Shown here piece after piece: positions 24,290 to 30,526 of a DNA stretch of 34,634 nt. The stretch spans positions 1 through 34,634 of the forward strand of contig JAFUCC010000131.1 in NCBI GenBank assembly GCA_017459925.1. The letters run 5' to 3'. Source of the stretch: Eggerthellaceae bacterium. Its GTDB lineage: Bacteria; Actinomycetota; Coriobacteriia; Coriobacteriales; Eggerthellaceae. The notes beneath the pieces are model-generated. The model did no database searches and had not been told where the DNA came from. It saw only the letters and a list, made by a program, of their open reading frames with translations. Made by a program: the position numbers and the translations under genes. Numbering within the stretch: the stretch's first letter is position 1; the number at the start of each line of letters is the position of its first letter.

Positions 24290-25429
24290 ATGCGATATCG
24301 GGAATTGGGAAACACGGGCCTGCGCGTGAGCGAAATCGGGTTTGGTCCCGAATGGATGAAGGGAACGCCCGAGGAGACGCGCGAAATCGCAGAGGTGTGC
24401 CGCGAGGGCGGCATGAACCTGCTCGATTGCTGGATGGCCGACCCGCTTATCCGCGACAACCTCGGTTATGCCATGAAGGGCCACACCGACGAGTGGATTG
24501 TGCAAGGGCACTTCGGCGCCTGCTGGATCGACGGCCAGTACCAGCGCAGCCGCGACTTGAAGCTCGCCGTTCCCGCGTTCGAAGACGAGCTTGCACGCCT
24601 GGGCGTCGACCACTTCGACTTGGGCATGCTGCATTACATCGACAACCTCGACGAGTTCAACCAGTGCATGGAAGGCGAGTTCTTCGAGTACCTGCACGGC
24701 CGCAAGGAAGCGGGCGTGGTCGGGCACATCGGCCTTTCGACCCATAACCCGCACGTGGCGCGCGCGGCGGTGGAGACGGGCGAAGTCGAGATGATCATGT
24801 TCTCGATCAACCCGGCTTTCGACATGATGCCCGCAAGCGACGACATCAACAAGCTGTTCGGCGATTATGGCGAAGCGGGTGAGGGAATCGACCCCGAACG
24901 CGACGCGCTGTACAAGCTGTGCGAGGCGCGCGGCGTGGGCCTGACCGTCATGAAGCCGTTCGCGGGCGGGCGTTTGCTTTCGGCGGAAGCATCGCCGTTC
25001 GGCGTGGCGCTCACGGCTACCCAGTGCATCCACTATTGTCTGACGCGACCGGCCGTTGCCAGCATCCTCGGCGGATACAAGACGGTGGAAGAGGCGCGTG
25101 CTGCTTTGGCTTACGAAGACGCGACGCCCGAGGAACGTGATTATGCGAGCGTTTTGGCCGGCGCGCCTGCGCATGCCTACTACGGTCAGTGCACCTACTG
25201 CGGTCATTGCCAGCCTTGTGTGGTGGGCATCGACATCGCCACGGTGAACAAGTTCGCCGACTTGGCGAAGATGCAAGACGAGGTGCCGGATTCCATCCGC
25301 GCCCATTACGAGGCGCTTCCCGCCAAGGCGGGCGATTGCATCGGTTGCGCGTCGTGCGAGCCCAACTGCCCGTTCGGCGTGCCGATCGCCTCGCGTATGG
25401 CCGAAACCGCCGGCCTGTTCGGCTGCTAG
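24290..25429 (+). CDS. Ferredoxin-tailed aldo/keto reductase-like protein lacking the catalytic Tyr and Lys
   Basis: A 379-residue protein with an aldo/keto reductase barrel and a C-terminal two-cluster ferredoxin domain, Cys301/304/307/310 (CTYCGHCQPC) and Cys350/353/356/360 (CIGCASCEPNC). The usual Asp is present (Asp46, NLLDCWMAD) and so is His115 (MLHYIDN), but the tyrosine position five residues on is Asp51, and the lysine position near 74 reads QGHFG. The classical proton-relay tetrad is therefore incomplete. GAGGA precedes ATG 24290. The stop is directly followed by the long inverted repeat 25429-25527. It may be an electron-transfer or structural relative rather than a carbonyl reductase. 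Confidence 0.85.
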   Translation: MRYRELGNTGLRVSEIGFGPEWMKGTPEETREIAEVCREGGMNLLDCWMADPLIRDNLGYAMKGHTDEWIVQGHFGACWIDGQYQRSRDLKLAVPAFEDELARLGVDHFDLGMLHYIDNLDEFNQCMEGEFFEYLHGRKEAGVVGHIGLSTHNPHVARAAVETGEVEMIMFSINPAFDMMPASDDINKLFGDYGEAGEGIDPERDALYKLCEARGVGLTVMKPFAGGRLLSAEASPFGVALTATQCIHYCLTRPAVASILGGYKTVEEARAALAYEDATPEERDYASVLAGAPAHAYYGQCTYCGHCQPCVVGIDIATVNKFADLAKMQDEVPDSIRAHYEALPAKAGDCIGCASCEPNCPFGVPIASRMAETAGLFGC

Positions 25430-25527
25430 ATGAGCATCAGGACGTTCCTGCGACTCATTTTCAGGAGACGCAACTGAGGCCGGGGCGCTCTGAGAAAATG
25501 AGTCGCAGGAACGTCCTGATGCTCATC
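25429..25527. repeat. Long perfect inverted repeat, 34-bp arms (copy 2)
   Basis: Arm 25429-25462 is the exact reverse complement of arm 25494-25527, around a 31-nt loop. Compared with 8140-8240 it shares the ATGAG edge, the AGGACGTTCCT core and the ACTCATTTTC end but differs at several stem positions, and at each of them the opposite arm carries the compensating base. It starts on the last base of the stop codon of the upstream gene. Confidence 0.93.
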
Positions 25528-25547
25528 ATGTCCCCAAACTCATTTCT

Positions 25548-25805
25548 TTAGCGTTTCGCCTCGACGAACCAGCGCGATTCTTCGTGGAACAGGTAGGTTG
25601 TGGCGGCACCGATGCGCACGAGGTAGCGCATGCCCGTGCCGCCGACTTTCAGCGATGCGGCGTGCCGGCGGTCGAGCACGCGGTCGATCTCGTACACGCG
25701 GCCATCTTCCCATTCGATGGAAAGCGGCGTGATGCGCCCGTCCTCGTCGGTCGAGGAAATGACCTTCACGTACTTCTTCTCGCGGCTTTCGATTCCCCTT
25801 ACCAT
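25548..25805 (-). CDS. Small conserved-looking protein encoded behind dinB (possibly DUF6504)
   Basis: An 85-residue basic protein with no signal peptide or membrane segment (segments PLSIEWEDGRVYEIDRVLD, GMRYLVRIGAATTYLFHEESRWFVEAK). It looks like a small beta-rich fold. ATG 25805 follows AGGCGGT; the frame starts only 9 bases after the dinB stop, so the two are translationally coupled. Actinobacterial translesion polymerase genes are often followed by a small DUF6504 protein, and the WEDGRVYEIDRVLD/RWF pattern fits that family in my memory; this needs a profile search. A role as accessory factor of polymerase IV is inference. Confidence 0.7.
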   Translation of the reverse strand: MVRGIESREKKYVKVISSTDEDGRITPLSIEWEDGRVYEIDRVLDRRHAASLKVGGTGMRYLVRIGAATTYLFHEESRWFVEAKR

Positions 25806-25814
25806 GCACACCGC

Positions 25815-27083
25815 CTACCGATGGAAGTACCCGACGGGGTGCACGGTATTCTCGCCTTTTATGTCGGTGCCGGCAAGCGCACTGTCGAGCAGCTCGGTGC
25901 CGCGCACGATGCATGTGTTGCCGAAGCGGCGTCGCAGCTCGTCGATGCAGTAGTCGAGGCCCTCCCAGTCGGGGCCGGGGTCCGCGAACAGTTCGAGTTG
26001 CTCGAAGGGGGCCGGTTCCACCAGGTCGGTCGCCCGCACGTGAAGGGCGCGGATGGGGTGGTCCTCGTCAAACGGTTCGCGGGCGCGCAGCATGGCCCAG
26101 GCCGTCTGGGCCACGTGGCGGGTTGCCGCGGTGGGGCGCGGAAGCTTCACCTGGCAGCCGTATCCGCCCAGGTCGACGTCGTTGCGCACGCCTATGGAAA
26201 TCGTGCGCGCCCGCATGCGGTCCTCCCGCATGCGCTGTGCCACCGATTCGGCGAGCAGCCAGATGAGCGCCCGCGCGTCGGATTCGCTGGTGATGGGGTG
26301 GGGCGCGGTCAGGCCGTTGCCATAGCTTTTCACGACGCGGTCGACATCGCGCGCCGTCGGGTCGTAGGGCTTCACGGGGGTTGCGTCCTCGCCGCGCGCG
26401 AAGGTGCGCAAGATGAACCCGACCTTGCCGAACCGGTGCTGCAGGTAGTAGTCGCTTGCGTGGGCGAGCTGCCCGATGGTGTGGATGTTGCTGGAAAGCA
26501 GCTTGCGCTCGGTCGCCGGGCCCACGTACAGCAAGTCGCGTACGGGCGCTTCCCATACGAGGCGGCGGTAGTTGTCGCGGTCGATGACGGTGATGGCGTC
26601 GGGCTTCTCGTAGTCGCTGCCGAACTTCGCGAAGATCTTGTTCCAGCTGACGCCGATCGACACGGTGCAGCCGAGCTCGGCCTTCACGCGTTCGGATATC
26701 TCGCGCGCCACCACGAGCGCGTTGCCGCCGTGCAGCTTGACCGAGCCGGTCAGGTCGAGCCAGCATTCGTCGAGCCCGAACGGCTCCACCAGGTCGGTGT
26801 ACTGGTAGTAGATGTTGCGCGCCATCTCGGAATAGCGCCGGTACAGCTTGTAGCACGGCGGCAGCACGATGAGGTCGGGGCATTTCGCGCGTGCCTCCCA
26901 GAGCGCCTCGGCGGTCTTGATGCCGTACTTCTTGGCCTCCTTGCTTTTGGTCAGCACGATGCCGTGGCGCAGCTCCTCCTTGCCGGCCACCACGACCGGC
27001 TTTCCCTTCAGCTCGGGTTGCTCGGCCTGCTCGACGCTGGCGTAGAAGGAGTTCATGTCGCTGTGGAATATGACCCTGTCCAC
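25815..27083 (-). CDS. dinB: DNA polymerase IV (Y-family translesion polymerase)
   Basis: A 422-residue Y-family polymerase for error-prone bypass of DNA damage. The palm carries Asp9 (HSDMNSFYASVE) and Asp105-Glu106 (FGLDECWLD), the metal-binding acidic residues, and Phe13 is the likely steric gate. The fingers, thumb helix-hairpin-helix (YVGPATERKLLSSNIHTIGQLA) and little-finger region are all present. GTG 27083 follows GGGAGGAG at 27091-27098. No beta-clamp motif of the QxxLxLF type ends the protein; PFEQLELFADP near residue 380 may serve that job internally. It is followed immediately by the small gene at 25805. Confidence 0.95.
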   Translation of the reverse strand: MDRVIFHSDMNSFYASVEQAEQPELKGKPVVVAGKEELRHGIVLTKSKEAKKYGIKTAEALWEARAKCPDLIVLPPCYKLYRRYSEMARNIYYQYTDLVEPFGLDECWLDLTGSVKLHGGNALVVAREISERVKAELGCTVSIGVSWNKIFAKFGSDYEKPDAITVIDRDNYRRLVWEAPVRDLLYVGPATERKLLSSNIHTIGQLAHASDYYLQHRFGKVGFILRTFARGEDATPVKPYDPTARDVDRVVKSYGNGLTAPHPITSESDARALIWLLAESVAQRMREDRMRARTISIGVRNDVDLGGYGCQVKLPRPTAATRHVAQTAWAMLRAREPFDEDHPIRALHVRATDLVEPAPFEQLELFADPGPDWEGLDYCIDELRRRFGNTCIVRGTELLDSALAGTDIKGENTVHPVGYFHR

Positions 27084-27385
27084 CGACGCGCTCCTCCCGC
27101 TTCAAGGCAACAACTGCCTAAGCCCTTCCATCAGGGCATTTCCAAAATGGCAGATTTGAAAACAAAACAAATGTACGCCTTTTTGCAGCATGCCGTCAAT
27201 CGAACAAACCGTGGATTCTCGAAATCAAATACCTCCGAGGAAATTGATTATCACGCTGACGTGATGCTGGCATCTGTTCTTCATCCAGCGATAATCAATT
27301 TCCTCGGAGGTATTTGATTGCTGCCATTAAATAGAAAGCGCTCGCCGGTAGGGCGGGCGCTTGGCGTTGCGGGTGCGCAGGGCGC
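27084..27385. other. 302-bp gap between divergent or tandem reverse genes, holding one long hairpin
   Basis: Upstream flank of dinB. Apart from the inverted repeat 27223-27319, listed separately, I see no gene, promoter or terminator that I would defend. The run from 27320 leads into the 3' end of the split-barrel gene. Confidence 0.6.
27223..27319. repeat. 30-bp perfect inverted repeat with 37-nt loop
   Basis: Arm 27223-27252 (AATCAAATACCTCCGAGG first) is the exact reverse complement of arm 27290-27319. Within each arm AATCAA/TTGATT and CCTC/GAGG also pair. Arm 2 plus its right flank (CTGCCATT) closely matches the single palindrome at 28729-28755 and its flank, so the two are related copies, one doubled and one single. 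Confidence 0.93.
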
Positions 27386-27796
27386 TTATGCGATCGGGTC
27401 GCCGGCGGTGGGGCCGGGGGTCGAGGAGTACACGCCCTCGACATGCACGAAGCAACCGCCCTTGGCGCGCATGGGCAGGCCGGCCTGCTCGAACGCGGCG
27501 TCGACCCAAGCCTTCTGCGCCTCGAACTCGGCGCCTTCGTTCACGTAGCGCGCAGTGCCGTACAGCTCGTAGGCCTCATGGCCCTTCCAGAAGATGACCG
27601 ACACCTTCGGGTTCGCCTGCACGTTGGCGAGCGTCTTCTTGAAAAACTGGTCGGACAGGTACACGGTCTCGTCGTCGATGACGGCCTTCATCGCCACGAT
27701 GCAGCAGTTGGGCTGCGCGTCCTCGCGGGCGGTGGCGAACACGACGTTCTCGACTTCCTTGAACAGGTTCTGCACGTTCTCGGGCATGACAGCCAT
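27386..27796 (-). CDS. Pyridoxamine 5'-phosphate oxidase-like FMN-binding split-barrel protein
   Basis: A 136-residue flavin-binding protein of the split-barrel type. The start (VQNLFKEVENVVFATAREDAQPNCCIVAMKAVIDDETVYLSDQ) matches the family, as does the strand FKKTLANVQANPKVSVIFW, and the C-terminal GGCFVHVEGVY. Such proteins bind FMN or F420 as dimers and reduce small compounds or quench flavin radicals; true pyridoxamine oxidases are longer. AGAGGT precedes ATG 27796. Divergent from the GNAT gene, with the repeat element 27898-28149 between. Confidence 0.85.
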   Translation of the reverse strand: MAVMPENVQNLFKEVENVVFATAREDAQPNCCIVAMKAVIDDETVYLSDQFFKKTLANVQANPKVSVIFWKGHEAYELYGTARYVNEGAEFEAQKAWVDAAFEQAGLPMRAKGGCFVHVEGVYSSTPGPTAGDPIA

Positions 27797-27897
27797 GATG
27801 ACCTCTTTCTCTCGGGTGCCTTCAGGGTATCCGCGCGCGTTCTCCTTTTCAACCGAGCTGATCGCTAGGAATTAGATGCGGCCCCAAGATCGTCTGT

Positions 27898-28149
27898 TGC
27901 CCCGATTTCTGACTTATGCAGGTTTTCTCGACGTTCAGCGTTGCTGCTGCCCCGTTTTTCGACTTATGCAGGTTTTGACTGAGCTATACAGTGAAAAAGA
28001 CTCCTGTGATAAAAAGAAATAGCAGATCATCCCATTGTTTCTTTCTTGCATGCAATCGTTGGCGTTGGAAAACCCTGCATAACTAGACTTTTGGGACATC
28101 GCATTTCTAGAATTAAGGCGACAGCCTGCATAAGTCGAAAAATGGGACA
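27898..28149. mobile_element. 252-bp non-coding element with doubled inverted ends (MITE- or IS-end-like)
   Basis: Four copies of one 25-29 nt motif: 27898-27926 and 27948-27976 forward (core GACTTATGCAGG), 28074-28098 and 28125-28149 reversed (core CCTGCATAA). The copies on each side start 50 and 51 bp apart. The outermost bases are TG at the left and CA at the right, as in several IS families. The inside is A/T-rich with no open frame. It fills the gap between the divergent split-barrel and GNAT genes, so the sites may instead be operators. No clear target duplication is visible. Confidence 0.6.
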
Positions 28150-28168
28150 AGGGCAGAAGGCGAATTTC

Positions 28169-28666
28169 ATGCAGATACGGAAAGCGACCGAAGCGGATTT
28201 CGACCGCATCATGGAAATCTATACGGCAGCGCGCTCGTTCATGGCCGAACACGGTAATCCTAACCAGTGGGGTCCCACTAACTGGCCTCCTGAAGAGCTC
28301 GTGCACAACGACATCGCAGCGGGGAAAAGCTATGTGTGCGATTCTGCCGGTCGCGTCGTCGGCGTGTTCTACTTCGATCAGGGTGAAAGCGTCGAGCCTA
28401 CGTACGTCCATATCGAAGATGGGTCGTGGATCGGCGATGATTGCTATGGCGTTGTGCACCGAGTGGCCAGCGACGGCAGCACGCGCGGCGTGGGAAGCGC
28501 CTGCATCGAATGGGCGTTTGCGCAATGCGGGCACCTGCGCATCGACACGCACGGCGACAACAAGGTCATGCAGGGCCTCCTCGATAAACTCGGCTTCACC
28601 CATTGCGGCACCATCTACGTCGAGGAAGACGATTATCCTCGCCTCGCATACGAGAAGGTTGGATAG
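28169..28666 (+). CDS. GNAT-family N-acetyltransferase
   Basis: A 165-residue acetyl-CoA-dependent transferase. MQIRKATEADFDRIMEIY is the standard GNAT start; the acetyl-CoA site appears as VASDGSTRGVGSACIEWAF (near 108-126), and LRIDTHGDNKVMQGLLDKLGFTHCGTIYV completes the fold. ATG 28169 follows AGAAGG; an upstream in-frame start at 28046 would run through the repeat element and is unlikely. The substrate is not known. It is the forward gene of a divergent pair with the split-barrel protein. Confidence 0.88.
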   Translation: MQIRKATEADFDRIMEIYTAARSFMAEHGNPNQWGPTNWPPEELVHNDIAAGKSYVCDSAGRVVGVFYFDQGESVEPTYVHIEDGSWIGDDCYGVVHRVASDGSTRGVGSACIEWAFAQCGHLRIDTHGDNKVMQGLLDKLGFTHCGTIYVEEDDYPRLAYEKVG

Positions 28667-28677
28667 CCAACAAGCTA

Positions 28678-28804
28678 GATAACGCCGCGTCAGCATGGGC
28701 GGCCATCGGGCCGTCATCTAATAGTGACAATCAATTTCCTCGGAGGAAATTGATTACTGCCATTGATAACGCCACGTTAACGGGTGGGCAGCGGGTCGTC
28801 ATCT
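28678..28804. repeat. Palindrome (28729-28755) flanked by two imperfect direct repeats
   Basis: AATCAATTTCCTC, a central G, then GAGGAAATTGATT form a perfect 27-nt palindrome at 28729-28755. GATAACGCCGCGT... at 28678-28719 and GATAACGCCACGT... at 28765-28804 both end in CGTCATCT and match over about three quarters of their length. The palindrome is the single-arm relative of 27223-27319. Confidence 0.75.
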
Positions 28805-28831
28805 GTTTCAGGTTTGGTTAAGGTCCGTTTG

Positions 28832-28837
28832 TACAAT
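28832..28837 (+). promoter_or_regulatory. -10-like box of the PGPGW gene
   Basis: TACAAT at 28832-28837, 36 bp before the start codon, as expected for a promoter. No convincing -35 hexamer lies 16-18 bp upstream. Confidence 0.3.
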
Positions 28838-28872
28838 GGTAGCCAGATAGGCAAGAAACATCGGAGACGGCC

Positions 28873-29244
28873 ATGAGCGACTACCAACCCATCATCGACG
28901 TGCAACCCCTCGAGCATTCGCGCGAGCAGGCGACCAGCGCTGCGCGCACGTCTTCCGCGCGCTCTTCCTCGCAGTCGTCGAGCTGGAACGCCTCTTCGAG
29001 CCGCTACTCCTCGACAGGCGCTGGCGCCACTCCTCCCTTCGGCGCCCCGTTTGCGCAGAATTCGACCGCAGCTGCTGCGTCCAAGAGCGGCGGCTCGGTC
29101 TTGGGCGGCATCGTGCGCGTCGTTGCCGGCGCGGGCCTCATCCTGATCGGCATCCCGATGCTCATCCTGCCGGGTCCGGGCCTTCTGACGATGACGGCCG
29201 GCGCCCTGCTCATGGCAAGCGGCACCCGTCGCATTTTCGGTTAA
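28873..29244 (+). CDS. Small PGPGW-type membrane protein with a Ser/Ala-rich cytoplasmic tail
   Basis: A 123-residue protein. Residues 20-70 are rich in Ser, Ala and Thr with no signal peptide. Residues about 75-118 form one or two glycine-rich membrane segments, GGIVRVVAGAGLILIGIPML, then ILPGPGLLTMTAGALLMASG, carrying the PGPG signature of the PGPGW family of actinobacterial membrane proteins. GGAGA precedes ATG 28873. Function in the family is not established. It is monocistronic and convergent with the nitroreductase. Confidence 0.75.
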   Translation: MSDYQPIIDVQPLEHSREQATSAARTSSARSSSQSSSWNASSSRYSSTGAGATPPFGAPFAQNSTAAAASKSGGSVLGGIVRVVAGAGLILIGIPMLILPGPGLLTMTAGALLMASGTRRIFG

Positions 29245-29273
29245 GGCGATTAAAACTGCGGTTGCTTCTCGCG

Positions 29274-29347
29274 ACTGCCAAAAAACAGAGGCAGTGTATT
29301 GTGATTTCTGGTTCTTGTTTTCAAACTGGCAAAAACTAGAGGCAATG
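29274..29347. repeat. Two 23-nt direct repeats starting 51 bp apart
   Basis: ACTGCCAAAAAACAGAGGCA with GTG (29274-29296) and ACTGGCAAAAACTAGAGGCA with ATG (29325-29347) differ at few positions. The step of 51 bp equals that within each end of the element at 27898-28149. They lie just beyond the PGPGW gene. Confidence 0.7.
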
Positions 29348-29391
29348 CACGATTAGAAGATTCAAGTTGCCTTGAAATCCAAAAAAAGCGA

Positions 29392-29473
29392 GAAATGTAT
29401 TTCGGAAAACCCAAGCAGAAATACATTTCCCACAGAGAATGCCATTTTCGGAGCGTGTTTTAGAAAAATGGCA
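29392..29473. repeat. Two A/T-rich hairpins between convergent genes
   Basis: GAAATGTATTTC (29392-29403) pairs with GAAATACATTTC (29418-29429), a 12-bp stem with a 14-nt loop. TGCCATTTT (29440-29448) pairs with AAAATGGCA (29465-29473), a 9-bp stem with a 16-nt loop. Both lie between convergent genes and could end transcription from either side. Confidence 0.6.
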
Positions 29474-29525
29474 CGTTTTCTGGTTTGTGTACGAGTGCAC
29501 GAACTCAATTGATAAATCGAACGCT

Positions 29526-30278
29526 TTATCGCAGCTCGAACGTGCTGCCGACTCCCCATTGCCAGGTGCCGGGCATGCCGCAAGCGTCTGCCACGACCTC
29601 GAAGTGATACTTGGCGATTCCCAAGTCGGTGTACTCCATGCCCGTTTTCACGCGGGAAAGCTCCGCGCGCACGGGGCCGTCAATTGCGTCCTGCACGAAC
29701 ACGACCGGCTGCTCGTTGATGGCCGAGGGCGCCTTCCACACGGCGTCGACGCAGGCGCGGATCCACTCGGGCGCCTGGGCAAGGGCGACGGGGCCGCGAT
29801 ACAGGTCTTCCTGCTTCTTCGAGCGCCCGCGGATGCCGGCGCGGATCGTGCGCTGCTTCAGCGGCATCTTCTCGGGCGCGTACCCGATGGGAACCACGTC
29901 GTGCAGCATCTCGCCCTCAGCAAGCTCGACGCGGGTCGTCTCCTTGTCGTACGTGCTCGCAACCCAGCAGGTTGAAAGCCCCATCGTCTCGGCCAGAAGC
30001 ACGAGCTTCTCGCCGTAGTAGCCGAGCTTCTCCTCGATGGCCGGGTCCTTCGCGGAAACGAGCGCAGCGTAGCAGGGCGGGTTGCTGCCGAACATGTTGG
30101 CGGCCATGTCGATGGCCGTGCCGTTCTCGCGCGGACCGTACACCTGGAAGTGCAGCCCCGTCTCGGCGTTGATTCGCTCGGCTTCGGCTTGCAGCGTCTC
30201 GAGCTTTTCCTGCTCGATGGGGCGCGCGGCGAACGCGCGGCATGAAATGCGCTTCTCGATTGCCTGAATGACGTCCAT
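29526..30278 (-). CDS. Nitroreductase-family protein (TM1586-like double-domain form)
   Basis: A 250-residue flavoprotein of the nitroreductase superfamily. MDVIQAIEKRISCRAFAARPI is the FMN-binding start; the middle segment (GEKLVLLAETMGLSTCWVASTYDKE) and KAPSAINEQPVVFV near 185-200 match the family. The length and the pair of related halves fit the TM1586-type branch. ATG 30278 is chosen because AAAGGA (30285-30290) lies 6 bases upstream; in-frame ATGs before it are less well placed. It is divergent from the third molybdoenzyme operon. A role in reducing quinones or nitro compounds is likely; the electron donor is not visible. Confidence 0.85.
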   Translation of the reverse strand: MDVIQAIEKRISCRAFAARPIEQEKLETLQAEAERINAETGLHFQVYGPRENGTAIDMAANMFGSNPPCYAALVSAKDPAIEEKLGYYGEKLVLLAETMGLSTCWVASTYDKETTRVELAEGEMLHDVVPIGYAPEKMPLKQRTIRAGIRGRSKKQEDLYRGPVALAQAPEWIRACVDAVWKAPSAINEQPVVFVQDAIDGPVRAELSRVKTGMEYTDLGIAKYHFEVVADACGMPGTWQWGVGSTFELR

Positions 30279-30389
30279 TCCCATTCCTTTCACGTGTTTG
30301 CGGCTCTCCAATTGTTGGTGGGCGCGCTAATCGATTAACGGCATGATAGCCGAAACCAAGCCTGCGCGTAACGCTTCGTCACGCATACG

Positions 30390-30418
30390 TTGACCAGCTA
30401 ATTAATTGGAAAGATTAA
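30390..30418 (+). promoter_or_regulatory. Possible promoter of the third molybdoenzyme operon
   Basis: TTGACC (30390-30395), a 17-bp spacer, then GATTAA (30413-30418). The -35 is good and the -10 weak, as for a regulated promoter. A CACAGT/ACTGTG dyad with a 7-nt centre (30481-30499) lies downstream, in the leader, and could be an operator. Confidence 0.35.
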
Positions 30419-30526
30419 GCTAAGAAACATTGAATGAGCGGGCTATATCTATTCCAAACCTCCTGTCATAAAGTCGAAGCCACAGTGAGGGAGACTGTGC
30501 AATCAGACGATGATCAAGGAGGAGAG

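Noticed and set aside
27898..28149. CRISPR-like array
   Set aside because: Only two copies per side, in opposite orientations, with about 21-nt gaps and no cas gene.
16463..29498. TTGTGTACGAGTGC occurs in two intergenic regions (near 16463 and 29484)
   Set aside because: Fourteen bases only, with no shared flanks; within chance expectation for the window.
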